DNA of 22,043 bases, from the NCBI GenBank assembly GCA_035525455.1, contig DATLEF010000023.1:1-22043 (forward strand), read 5' to 3'. Shown piece by piece: positions 7,844-14,380 of this stretch; position 1 is the first letter of the stretch, and each line of letters starts with the position of its first letter. The notes beneath the pieces are model-generated. The model was given only the letters and a program-made list of their open reading frames with translations, had not been told where the DNA came from and made no database searches. Both the position numbers and the translations under genes were made by a program. Source of the DNA: JAQGMV01 sp035525455 (lineage in GTDB: Bacteria > Pseudomonadota > Gammaproteobacteria > Burkholderiales > SG8-41).

Positions 7844-8800
7844 ATGCGTCGCATCGCTTACTCATTCCTGCTTCTCACGCTGAGCGCCGTCTGCATCGCG
7901 GCATACCCCGAGCGACCCGTGCGCCTGATCGTGCCGGCCGCTCCGGGTGGAGCCATCGACGTCGTGGGCCGCATCGTCGGCATCAAGCTCACGGAGCATC
8001 TGGGCCAGAATGTCGTGATCGATAACCGCGCCGGCGCAAACAACATCATCGGTAGCGAGCTCGCCGCACGCGCGATTCCCGATGGCTACACGCTGCTCAC
8101 GACGGCCGGCGCGCACACGATCAATCCGGCGGTTTACCGGAAGCTCCCCTACGACGCGCTCCGCGATTTCACGCCGGTGAGCCACATCGCGAACTCCGGC
8201 GGCCTCGTGATCGTCGTGCATCCTTCGTTTCCGGCGAAATCGATCGAGCAGCTGATCGAGATGGCACGCTCGACGCCGGGGAAAATCAATTACGCGTCCG
8301 GCGGCTTCGGGAATCTCACGCACGTTGCAGGAGAAATGTTCCAGGTCATGGCGCGGGTGAAAATCACGCATGTGCCATACAAAGCGGTAGGACCCGCGGT
8401 GAACGATCTCCTCGCCGGACACATTCCGCTCATGTTCGGCCCAAGCCCTGTGCTAGTGCCGATGGTGCAGGCAGGGCGTGTGCGGCCGCTTGCGTATACC
8501 GGCACCGCGCGTTCGCCACAGCTTCCGAATGTGCCGACGGTCGATGAAGCCGGCCTCAAAGGCTACGTCGCGAGCGGCTGGTACGGGCTCTATGGTCCGC
8601 GCGGAATGCCGCAGCCCATCGTCGACCGCCTGAGCGAGGCGATTCGGGTCATCGTCAACATGCCCGATACCCGCGAGCGCTTTGCAGCCTTCAATCTCGA
8701 ACCGGTTGGAAGCACGCCGAAAGCATTTGCCGCTTTTCTGAAGGAAGACCTGCAGAAGTACGCGCGCATCGCAAAGGCGGCGGGAATCGACCCGCAGTAA
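7844..8800 (+). CDS. Bug family (TctC-type) tripartite tricarboxylate transporter substrate-binding protein
   Basis: The protein is 318 residues, the usual Bug length. It has a classic signal peptide (MRRIAYSFLLLTLSAVCIAA) followed directly by the family opening YPERPVRLIVPAAPGGAIDVVGR. Other family marks are VIDNRAGANNIIG, IPDGYTLL, YRKLPYDALRDFTPV, and the HVPYKAVGPAVNDLLAGHI segment. Bug proteins bind small organic anions (carboxylates, amides and similar) in the periplasm and hand them to TctAB-type membrane carriers or act as sensors. GGAGGAG six bases before the ATG is a strong ribosome-binding site. No tctA or tctB gene is adjacent, so this is an orphan receptor. It is transcribed divergently from the CocE-type hydrolase, which may act on the same or a related compound. 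Confidence 0.95.
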   Translation: MRRIAYSFLLLTLSAVCIAAYPERPVRLIVPAAPGGAIDVVGRIVGIKLTEHLGQNVVIDNRAGANNIIGSELAARAIPDGYTLLTTAGAHTINPAVYRKLPYDALRDFTPVSHIANSGGLVIVVHPSFPAKSIEQLIEMARSTPGKINYASGGFGNLTHVAGEMFQVMARVKITHVPYKAVGPAVNDLLAGHIPLMFGPSPVLVPMVQAGRVRPLAYTGTARSPQLPNVPTVDEAGLKGYVASGWYGLYGPRGMPQPIVDRLSEAIRVIVNMPDTRERFAAFNLEPVGSTPKAFAAFLKEDLQKYARIAKAAGIDPQ

Positions 8801-8812
8801 GGTCTACGCCGC

Positions 8813-8927
8813 TCCTTCGGGCGCAAGGACGTGCTTATGCGCCTTTCGGCGCTCTTGGAAATCCACGCCTTCGGCACAGCGTCGCTGCGCCTCGCCGTGC
8901 AGTGCTTATGCGCCTTGCGGCGCTCTT
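8813..8927. repeat. Direct repeats with embedded hairpins in the intergenic junction
   Basis: A 26-base sequence at 8831-8856 recurs at 8902-8927 with one mismatch (period 71). Each copy begins GTGCTTAT and contains a small hairpin: GCGCC-TTTC-GGCGC in the first and GCGCC-TTGC-GGCGC in the second. A related, imperfect hairpin with a C(TTCG)G loop precedes them at about 8811-8824. The repeats sit between convergent genes, so they could end transcription from both sides. They could also be members of a dispersed palindromic repeat family. No run of T follows the stems. Confidence 0.65.
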
Positions 8928-8953
8928 TCAAGTGTACGCAATCGCGCGGCGTT

Positions 8954-9151
8954 CTAGCCGAGCTTCGACAGCGCGATGCGGCCTTTTTCGGTGATCTTGA
9001 GGCTGGGCGGTTTTGCGCCCATCTCGATCAGGCCGGCGTTGAGCAGACGTTCCGCGATCTCCGGCGGAACGTGGTCCGCGCCGGCCTTGGTCGCGGCGCG
9101 GCGCAGCCACAGGATGTCCTGGAAATCGATCTGATGTGTCTGCTTTTCCAC
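8954..9151 (-). CDS. Small hypothetical protein, winged-helix-like C-terminus
   Basis: The protein is 65 residues from a GTG start at 9151, with AAGG about 10 bases upstream. The sequence starts MEKQTHQIDFQDILWLRRA. Its C-terminal end SLKITEKGRIALSKLG resembles the last helix and wing of MarR/PadR-like winged-helix domains. The order of features (helix, APPEIAERLLNAGLIE-like recognition segment, then LKITEKGRIAL) supports a minimal DNA-binding-type fold. I do not recognise a named family. Codon use matches the neighbours, so a real gene is likely. It points away from the emr/ChrB operon start and stands as a single gene 87 bases beyond that operon's end. It could be read through from the operon. 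Confidence 0.6.
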   Translation of the reverse strand: MEKQTHQIDFQDILWLRRAATKAGADHVPPEIAERLLNAGLIEMGAKPPSLKITEKGRIALSKLG

Positions 9152-9170
9152 GCACGAACCTTTGCGGTCA

Positions 9171-9200
9171 TGGGGTCAGATCGAATTATGCCCTGACTAC
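9171..9200. repeat. Possible solitary REP-like palindromic element
   Basis: The block begins TGGGGTCAG and ends CCCTGACTAC, with GTCAG and CTGAC as inverted arms around a 13-base spacer. GGGGTCAG...CTGACCCC palindromes are, from memory, common dispersed intergenic repeats in betaproteobacteria; here the right outer arm has decayed. No associated transposase is present in the window. Confidence 0.35.
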
Positions 9201-9220
9201 GAGGGAGCCGTATCGCAACG

Positions 9221-9250
9221 GCATATTACTAAGGAAGCTTAGCGATATGC
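9221..9250 (-). other. Hairpin overlapping the stop codon of the rhodanese-ChrB gene
   Basis: Outer arms GCATAT/ATATGC and inner arms CTAAG/CTTAG are separated by a 2x2 internal loop and capped by GAAG. The TAA stop codon (9239-9241) lies in the inner arm. There is no U-tract, so the hairpin may protect the 3' end or help stop transcription. Confidence 0.4.
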
Positions 9251-10036
9251 AGCCGGATTCCATGTATGAACTTCGTCCTGGCCCTCCTTGCACCACGCGT
9301 AGAGCGCGTCGTACATGACCATTCCATGCGCCAGCATCTCGTGATCGTCCTTGTCGAGACGCGAAAGACCCAGCGACAGCGCAAGAAGTCCAGGCGCCTG
9401 AGGCGCGAGGGCAAGCTCGCCGGTGTCGGCGCCGCGCACGATGACGGCGAGTTGCTGTAACGCCGGATCGTTCAGGCGGTAGTGCTTCAGAAACGCATCG
9501 AAACTGCAGAGCGGCCCTTCGTGCGAAAACGCGACGTCGGGAATGTCGTACGGAATCGCTCCCGTTTCGCGGGCGGTCTCGCGCACCGCAGGTGTGGGCA
9601 CGTACAGGAACTGCGCATCCGGATCGACAAAACGCGCGATGAGCCACGGACACGCGATGCGGTCGATCTTCGGCCGCTCGCGCGTGACCCAACGCGTCGC
9701 GCCATTCGCCGGCTTGCGATCGACGCCGCCCTCGTGCGCTTTCCAGCCTTCGTCGAGACCGCCTTCGAGGTAGTAGCTTTCGATACCGTGCTCGCGCAGC
9801 GCGCGCGCGGCATTCTGACTGACCTCGTGTCCGTGCACGCAGTACACGACGACCGTGCTCGCGCTCGGCAACGTTGCGGCCCATTGCGCGACGTGCTCGG
9901 GATCGCGCCTCAGCGCGCCCGACGCCATGTCGGTTGCGCTTTCAAAAGCGGTGCGCCGCCTGACGTCGATCAGTAGCGGGGACGTCGTGCTGCCGAGTTG
10001 CGCCGTGAGATCCGAATACGAAATAGATGCAGTCAT
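9239..10036 (-). CDS. Rhodanese-ChrB domain protein (chromate-resistance-like)
   Basis: The protein is 265 residues. Residues about 5-105 are a rhodanese domain with active-site Cys66 in VVYCVHGHEVSQ, which would carry a persulfide. Residues about 115-260 match the ChrB C-terminal (chromate resistance exported protein) domain: RWVTRERPKIDRIACPWLIARFVDP, FSHEGPLCSFDAF and ADTGELALAPQAPGL. ChrB-type proteins are linked to chromate or other oxidative-metal resistance, but their chemistry is not settled. The ATG at 10036 has GGAGGA seven bases upstream. A GTG 15 bases earlier overlaps that site and is unlikely to be the start. The gene follows emrB after 54 bases on the same strand, so it is the third gene of an efflux operon. 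No ChrA transporter is nearby. A general thiol or sulfur-stress role is possible. Confidence 0.9.
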   Translation of the reverse strand: MTASISYSDLTAQLGSTTSPLLIDVRRRTAFESATDMASGALRRDPEHVAQWAATLPSASTVVVYCVHGHEVSQNAARALREHGIESYYLEGGLDEGWKAHEGGVDRKPANGATRWVTRERPKIDRIACPWLIARFVDPDAQFLYVPTPAVRETARETGAIPYDIPDVAFSHEGPLCSFDAFLKHYRLNDPALQQLAVIVRGADTGELALAPQAPGLLALSLGLSRLDKDDHEMLAHGMVMYDALYAWCKEGQDEVHTWNPAAYR

Positions 10037-10090
10037 GTCGGGCTCCTCCACGAGAGGCTAGTACGGTTGATCGGGTCGGCCGCGCCCGAT

Positions 10091-11653
10091 TCAGGCTCGC
10101 GCCGCTCGCATCGCGCCGCGGCCCATGATCCACGCGGGGATTAGGCCCAGTGTGAACGCGACTGCAGTGATGAGGAAGCTGTCGCGAAAACCCATCGTGT
10201 ACGCCTGCGCGTAGACGACGCGCCCGAGGAAATGCAGCGCGCCCGAAGCCTGCAGGTCGGGCGGCACGCCCGCTTGCGCGAGCAGCGCCTGCATGTTGCG
10301 CAGGAGCTCTGTCGTACCGCTATTGCCCGCAATCTGCATCGCGGTAATCGTGTCGCTGTGGAAAAAAGTGCGGCGATCAAGCATCACCGAAAGCAGGTTC
10401 ACGCCGAACGCGCCGCCGAGCTGGCGTGCGAAATTGATCATCCCCGCACCCTGACCCAGCAGCTCGGGACGAAGCGAGCGCAGCGCAGTCACGTTGAGCG
10501 CAGGCTTGATGAGGCCCAAACCGATCCGCGAGAGGACGACTGAGCCGGCGACCGTCCAGAAAGCGCTGTTAACGTCGACGCTCGCGAGCCAGTAGGACGA
10601 CACGACGAAACAGAGAAGGCCGGCGATGATGAGCCCGCGCGTGGGGATCCGATCGCTCAAGAAGCCCGAGAACGGCATGAAGAGCCCGAGTATCAGGCCG
10701 CCCGGCATGAGCAGCAGACCTGCGGAAAGCGGCGTGTAACCCTGCACCGTCTGCACGAAAAGCGGCACGAGATAAGTCGAGCCGAAAAGGCCGATGCCGA
10801 AAAGGCATGCGACCGCCGCCGCACATGCAAACTGTCCGTTGAAAAGAATGCGCAGATCGACGAGCGGCTGCGGCGTGTACTGCTCCCACGCGATGAAGGC
10901 AGCCCCGCAGAAGAGAGCGATCGCAAACAGCGTCACGATGAAATCCGAATACCAGCCTTCACGCTGACCGTTCGAAAGCGCCGTCAGGAGGCACGCCAGC
11001 GCGACCGTCAGGAGTACAAAGCCGATCCAGTCGAAGCGCGAGCGCACGCTGGATTCCTCGCGCTCGGGCATGAAGATGCTGCCGAGCAAAACCGCCAGCG
11101 ATGCAACCGGCACGGCGACGTAGAAAATCGAGCGCCAGTTGAAGTGCTCGATCATCACGCCGCCCAGCGTCGGCCCCAGCGCCGGGCCGAGAATCACGCT
11201 CATGCCGAAAAAGCCCATGGCGGTTCCGCGCTGACTCGGCGGGAAGACCCTGAAGAGCGTGTACATCGAGAGCGGCTGCAGCACTCCGGCGATGGCGCCC
11301 TGCGCGATCCGGCAGCCGATCAGCACCGATTCATTCGGCGCCATACCGGCGATCAGGAGCGCGATGATGAAAATGCAAAGCGCCGCGATGAACGTGCGCC
11401 GCTGACCGTAGCGGTTGATGAGCCACGCATTGAGGAGCATGCCGATCGTCATCGCCGCCAGCGCACCCGTGGACAGCCACTGCGCGCGGTCCTGACCGAT
11501 GCCGAACGTACCCATGATGTCGGGGATCGCGACGTTCACCGTCGTCGTCGTCAGCACGGCCGAGATCGTGCCGAGCATGACGGTGACCGTCGCGTACCAG
11601 CGGTAGCGCGCGCCGTAGCGCGCCGCCAGGATTTCAGTCGTTTCCGACTGCAA
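10091..11653 (-). CDS. emrB: DHA2 family MFS multidrug efflux permease, EmrB/QacA type
   Basis: The protein is 520 residues with about 14 hydrophobic segments, as in DHA2 drug:proton antiporters. Motif A is present (NRYGQRRTF, about 80-88), and motif C-like GPALGPTLGGVM follows TM5. In TM1, where EmrB has a proton-relay-type LDSTIANVAIP, this protein reads LTTTTVNVAIPDI, so the aspartate is Thr35. The start is TTG at 11653, which overlaps the 3' end of emrA by 20 bases. No other start codon exists between it and the preceding in-frame stop, and the next ATG would cut into TM1. With the periplasmic adaptor EmrA and an outer-membrane channel encoded elsewhere, it should pump hydrophobic toxins or drugs out of the cell. 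The specific substrate is unknown. Confidence 0.93.
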   Translation of the reverse strand: MQSETTEILAARYGARYRWYATVTVMLGTISAVLTTTTVNVAIPDIMGTFGIGQDRAQWLSTGALAAMTIGMLLNAWLINRYGQRRTFIAALCIFIIALLIAGMAPNESVLIGCRIAQGAIAGVLQPLSMYTLFRVFPPSQRGTAMGFFGMSVILGPALGPTLGGVMIEHFNWRSIFYVAVPVASLAVLLGSIFMPEREESSVRSRFDWIGFVLLTVALACLLTALSNGQREGWYSDFIVTLFAIALFCGAAFIAWEQYTPQPLVDLRILFNGQFACAAAVACLFGIGLFGSTYLVPLFVQTVQGYTPLSAGLLLMPGGLILGLFMPFSGFLSDRIPTRGLIIAGLLCFVVSSYWLASVDVNSAFWTVAGSVVLSRIGLGLIKPALNVTALRSLRPELLGQGAGMINFARQLGGAFGVNLLSVMLDRRTFFHSDTITAMQIAGNSGTTELLRNMQALLAQAGVPPDLQASGALHFLGRVVYAQAYTMGFRDSFLITAVAFTLGLIPAWIMGRGAMRAARA

Positions 11654-12716
11654 TTTCCACTTCTGCCATCATGCCCGGCCGCAGCATCACGTCTTTGTCT
11701 GACAGCAGGATGCGCACGGGCAGGCGCTGCGTGATTTTCGTGAAGTTGCCGCTCGGATTCGGATCGGGCAGGAGCGCGAACTTGCTCGTGGCGGCCTGCC
11801 CGATGCGATAGATTTCCCCCTGAAACACGCGGCGGGGATACGCATCGATGCGCACGTCCACTTTCATTCCCGGCTTGAGCTGACCGATCGCCGTCTCTTT
11901 CACGTTCGCCTGCACCCAGATCTGGCGCGGGTCGTGGAACATCGCAATGCGTTGTCCGACCGCGACGTGCTCGCCTTTGCGCACGAAAGTCATGACAATG
12001 CGTCCGTCGGCAGGCGCCTTGATCGTGCGATCCGCGATATCGACTTCCTGGCGCTGGACTTCGGCGCGGATCTCGGCAGCCTGATGGGTGAGCACGCCCA
12101 GCTGCTGTTGCATTACGCCCAGCTGTTTGCGGCTGCCGCCCGCCGCTGACACAGTTCCTCTGACCGCCGCAACTTCCGAGATCGCCTTGCGATGGCTTTC
12201 CTGTGCCTGCTGGTAAGTGGTGCGCGCCCGCTCCATCGCCTGCTGCGAAAGCCACTTCTGTTTTTGCAAATCCACTGCGCGGTCGTAATCGTCGCGGGCC
12301 TGTTTCAGGCTCGCTTCCATAGACGCGACTTCCGCCTGTGCGGCCGCGAGTCGGTTGGTCTCGCTCTGGAATTTTCCGAGCGTTTCCTGGTCGACCTGTC
12401 CGGTCTGGGCGCGGATGACCGCCATCTGGCTTTCGATCGTCCTCAGGCGCGCCAGGAGCACTTCACGCTGGAGCGCCGAATCGCGCTCGTCCACGCGCAC
12501 GATCAGCTGTCCCTTTTTCACCTCGTCGCCTTCGATGACCGGCAGCTCGGTAATCCAGCCCGAAACGCGGCTCGAGATCGTGACCACTTCGCCATCGACG
12601 CGCGCATCGTCGATGTAAATGTGCGTCCAGCGGTGCACCAGCCAATGGCCTGCCCAAGCGAGCAGCACGAGCGCCAGAGCCGCAATAAGCCAGGCTTTGG
12701 CGCGCGCGGGAATCAT
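11634..12716 (-). CDS. emrA: HlyD/EmrA family membrane-fusion (periplasmic adaptor) protein
   Basis: The protein is 360 residues. There is a short cytoplasmic N-terminus, one membrane helix (about 8-28), a split lipoyl/barrel domain beginning IDDARVDGEVVTISSRVSGWI, and a long alpha-helical hairpin (about 80-225, rich in Q, A, E and R). The second half of the lipoyl domain follows (IKAPADGRIVMTFVRKGEHV), then the beta-barrel (IWVQANVKETAIGQLKPGMKVDVRIDAYP). This is the EmrA layout. I chose the ATG at 12716 because AAGGAAG lies nine bases upstream and it puts the helix at the natural N-terminus. An in-frame ATG at 12770 has no ribosome-binding site. It is the first gene of the emrA-emrB-rhodanese/ChrB unit. 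No regulator gene of the MarR or TetR type is adjacent. Confidence 0.93.
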   Translation of the reverse strand: MIPARAKAWLIAALALVLLAWAGHWLVHRWTHIYIDDARVDGEVVTISSRVSGWITELPVIEGDEVKKGQLIVRVDERDSALQREVLLARLRTIESQMAVIRAQTGQVDQETLGKFQSETNRLAAAQAEVASMEASLKQARDDYDRAVDLQKQKWLSQQAMERARTTYQQAQESHRKAISEVAAVRGTVSAAGGSRKQLGVMQQQLGVLTHQAAEIRAEVQRQEVDIADRTIKAPADGRIVMTFVRKGEHVAVGQRIAMFHDPRQIWVQANVKETAIGQLKPGMKVDVRIDAYPRRVFQGEIYRIGQAATSKFALLPDPNPSGNFTKITQRLPVRILLSDKDVMLRPGMMAEVEIAVGND

Positions 12717-12949
12717 GCGCGGCTTCCTTGCATCCACGTTGTGAGACACCTCGGTTCCAGCCCGGTCCATATGCGTATGTTACAGCCCAAGGCACCGGGG
12801 CACGGCTGGAAAGACCACGATGTGAGCGGTCGAAAGTATTTTGCGCTGTTAGACCCGCACGCACTAAGCATGTGATTCATCGATCCTTCTCAGGGAAACC
12901 CACGGCCGCTAGATTCGGTCCCCTCGAATACGGCACGTGGAAAAAGCGT

Positions 12950-13918
12950 ATGTCCCGAATCTATGTCATTCACGAGAACGACGCATGGGTCGAGCCGCTG
13001 CGCGCGGCGTTCGCCGAGCTGCGTTTGCCTTATGAAGAATGGTTCGTGAGCGAAGGCACGCTCGACTTTTCTTCGACGCCGCCCCAAGGCGTGTTCTACA
13101 ACCGCATGAGCGCGTCCTCGCACACGCGCGGGCATCGTTACGCGCCGGAGCTGACCTCGGGCGTGCTGGCATGGCTCGAATCGCACGGCCGTCCGGTGGT
13201 GAACGACAGCCGCGCCCTGCAGCTCGAAATCAACAAGCTCGCGCAGTACGGCGCGCTCAGCCTGCACGGCATACGCACGCCGCGAACGGTGGCCGCCGTC
13301 GGTCGCAGCCATGTGATCGAGGCCGCGAAGTCTTTTAGCGGCACCTTCATCACCAAGCACAACCGCGCCGGCAAAGGCCTGGGCGTGCGGCTCTTTCAGG
13401 ACGTCACGGCACTGGAGAGCTACGTGAAAAGCGATCTGTTCGAAGATTCGGTCGACGGCATCACGCTCGTCCAGGAATACATCCGTGCGCAGGAGCCGAT
13501 CATCACCCGCGTCGAATTCGTCGGCGGCAAATTCCTCTATGCGGTGGAAGTCGACACCTCGCTCGGTTTCGAGCTGTGTCCGGCGGACGTGTGCCAGGTG
13601 GGCGACGCCTTCTGTCCGGTCGGTACGGCGCCGGTTTCGAGCGCGCCGCGGTTTCGTATCCTGAAAGAATTCAGCGACCCGATCGTGCAGCAATACCAGC
13701 GTTTCATCGCGGCCAACGGCATCGGGGTCGCCGGCATCGAGTTCATCCGGGACGCGAATGGCGAGCTGTACACCTATGATGTGAATACGAATACGAACTA
13801 CAACGCCGCCGCCGAAATGGAAGCCCGCATCTACGGCATGCGAGCGATCGCGCGTTATCTCGGGGACGAGCTGCGCCGGCTGCAGCGCCCCGCCCCAGTC
13901 TCCCTGCTAGCGCGTTGA
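12950..13918 (+). CDS. RimK-like ATP-grasp ligase (orphan)
   Basis: The protein is 322 residues, starting MSRIYVIHEND. It has an N-terminal Rossmann-like part (1-95, with VFYNRMSASSHTRG and PVVNDSRALQLEINK). An ATP-grasp core follows, with Lys136 in FITKHNRAGKGLGV, the QEYI adenine segment and, near the end, GIEFIRD with metal-ligand residues in YDVNTNTNYN. ATP-grasp ligases of this type join a carboxylate to an amine through an acyl phosphate; RimK adds glutamate to peptides. No peptide-precursor gene or peptidase is adjacent, so the substrate is unknown. The frame is open upstream to 12728, but conserved-looking sequence begins only at 12950, with GGAAAA as a weak ribosome-binding site. It is divergent from emrA across 233 bases in which I see no convincing promoter. 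Confidence 0.85.
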   Translation: MSRIYVIHENDAWVEPLRAAFAELRLPYEEWFVSEGTLDFSSTPPQGVFYNRMSASSHTRGHRYAPELTSGVLAWLESHGRPVVNDSRALQLEINKLAQYGALSLHGIRTPRTVAAVGRSHVIEAAKSFSGTFITKHNRAGKGLGVRLFQDVTALESYVKSDLFEDSVDGITLVQEYIRAQEPIITRVEFVGGKFLYAVEVDTSLGFELCPADVCQVGDAFCPVGTAPVSSAPRFRILKEFSDPIVQQYQRFIAANGIGVAGIEFIRDANGELYTYDVNTNTNYNAAAEMEARIYGMRAIARYLGDELRRLQRPAPVSLLAR

Positions 13919-13928
13919 TAAAGAAGGC

Positions 13929-13955
13929 TTGACGCCCCGCTCAGTACCCTATAAG
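13929..13955 (+). promoter_or_regulatory. Candidate promoter of the cold-shock gene
   Basis: TTGACG at 13929-13934 and TATAAG at 13950-13955 are separated by 15 bases, slightly short. Transcription from here would give a leader of roughly 115-120 bases, matching the long leaders known for cspA-type genes. A second -10-like TATATT lies at 13996-14001 but lacks a clear -35. Confidence 0.4.
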
Positions 13956-14015
13956 GTGCGCCACCCTGTTTGGTTTCAGGCGCTGAAAGTACGGCTATAT
14001 TGTTGTTCGTTCTTG

Positions 14016-14070
14016 AGGGCTTAGAGATTTAACTCGGTTTGGGCTCAGCCCTTTTTTTATTTTTCTAGGA
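14016..14070 (+). promoter_or_regulatory. Structured leader of the cold-shock gene with mutually exclusive stems
   Basis: A short hairpin, GGGC-TCA-GCCC (14041-14051), is followed at once by seven T and then ATTTTT, like an intrinsic terminator. The same GCCC strand can instead pair with AGGGCT at 14016-14021 through AGCCCT at 14047-14052. The ribosome-binding site AGGA (14067-14070) lies just after the T-rich run, nine bases before the ATG. Temperature- or transcription-dependent switching is plausible, but this is inference from base pairing only. Confidence 0.4.
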
Positions 14071-14079
14071 CGACACAAA

Positions 14080-14286
14080 ATGGCAACAGGTACAGTCAAG
14101 TGGTTCAACGACGCCAAAGGTTTTGGCTTTATTACTCCTGACGGCGGCGGCGAAGATCTTTTCGCGCATTTCTCGGCGATCAACATGCCCGGCTTCAAAA
14201 CCCTTGCGGAAGGTCAGAAGGTTTCCTTCGAAATCACCGCAGGCAACAAAGGCAAGAAGCAGGCGAGCAACATCCAGGCAGCGTAA
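14080..14286 (+). CDS. cspA: CspA family cold-shock protein
   Basis: The protein is 68 residues, a single cold-shock domain starting MATGTVKWFNDAKGFGFITP. RNP1 is KGFGFI and RNP2 is DLFAHFS, the nucleic-acid-binding aromatic motifs. Such proteins bind single-stranded RNA and DNA and act as RNA chaperones, often but not always induced by cold. The leader is long and U-rich with possible alternative folds, and the gene ends in a strong terminator, so it is probably a single-gene transcript. The family is certain; which csp paralogue it is, and whether it is cold-induced, cannot be told here. Confidence 0.97.
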   Translation: MATGTVKWFNDAKGFGFITPDGGGEDLFAHFSAINMPGFKTLAEGQKVSFEITAGNKGKKQASNIQAA

Positions 14287-14306
14287 TTCAGCTGTGATGG
14301 CGTAAG

Positions 14307-14332
14307 AAGCCGGGCCTAGGCCCGGCTTTTTT
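14307..14332 (+). terminator. Rho-independent terminator of the cold-shock gene
   Basis: A perfect GC-rich palindrome, AAGCCGGGCC-TA-GGCCCGGCTT, is followed directly by more T (six in a row in all). It begins about 20 bases after the csp stop codon. Confidence 0.93.
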
Positions 14333-14380
14333 ATTGGGTGCGCGCCTGATGTAAAGTGCATGCCTGAAGGAGGAGGTGCC

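Noticed and set aside
8801..9238. Possible CRISPR-like array or integron attachment site
   Set aside because: Only two direct repeat copies with one 45-base spacer, no cas or integrase genes and no attC-type core sites. It is better described as a palindromic repeat pair.
12771..12875. 34-codon plus-strand frame in the emrA upstream gap (MRMLQPKAPGHG...)
   Set aside because: No ribosome-binding site, no recognisable feature, and overlaps the alternative emrA 5' end. Not supportable as a gene.
12728..12949. N-terminal extension of the ATP-grasp protein
   Set aside because: The open frame continues upstream, but the extra residues are low in similarity to any ligase N-terminus. The natural start MSRIYVIHEND fits the family length.
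14360..14380. Earlier ATG for the dioxygenase
   Set aside because: The strong AGGAGGAGGT ribosome-binding site lies between this ATG and the one at 14381, so the later start is used.
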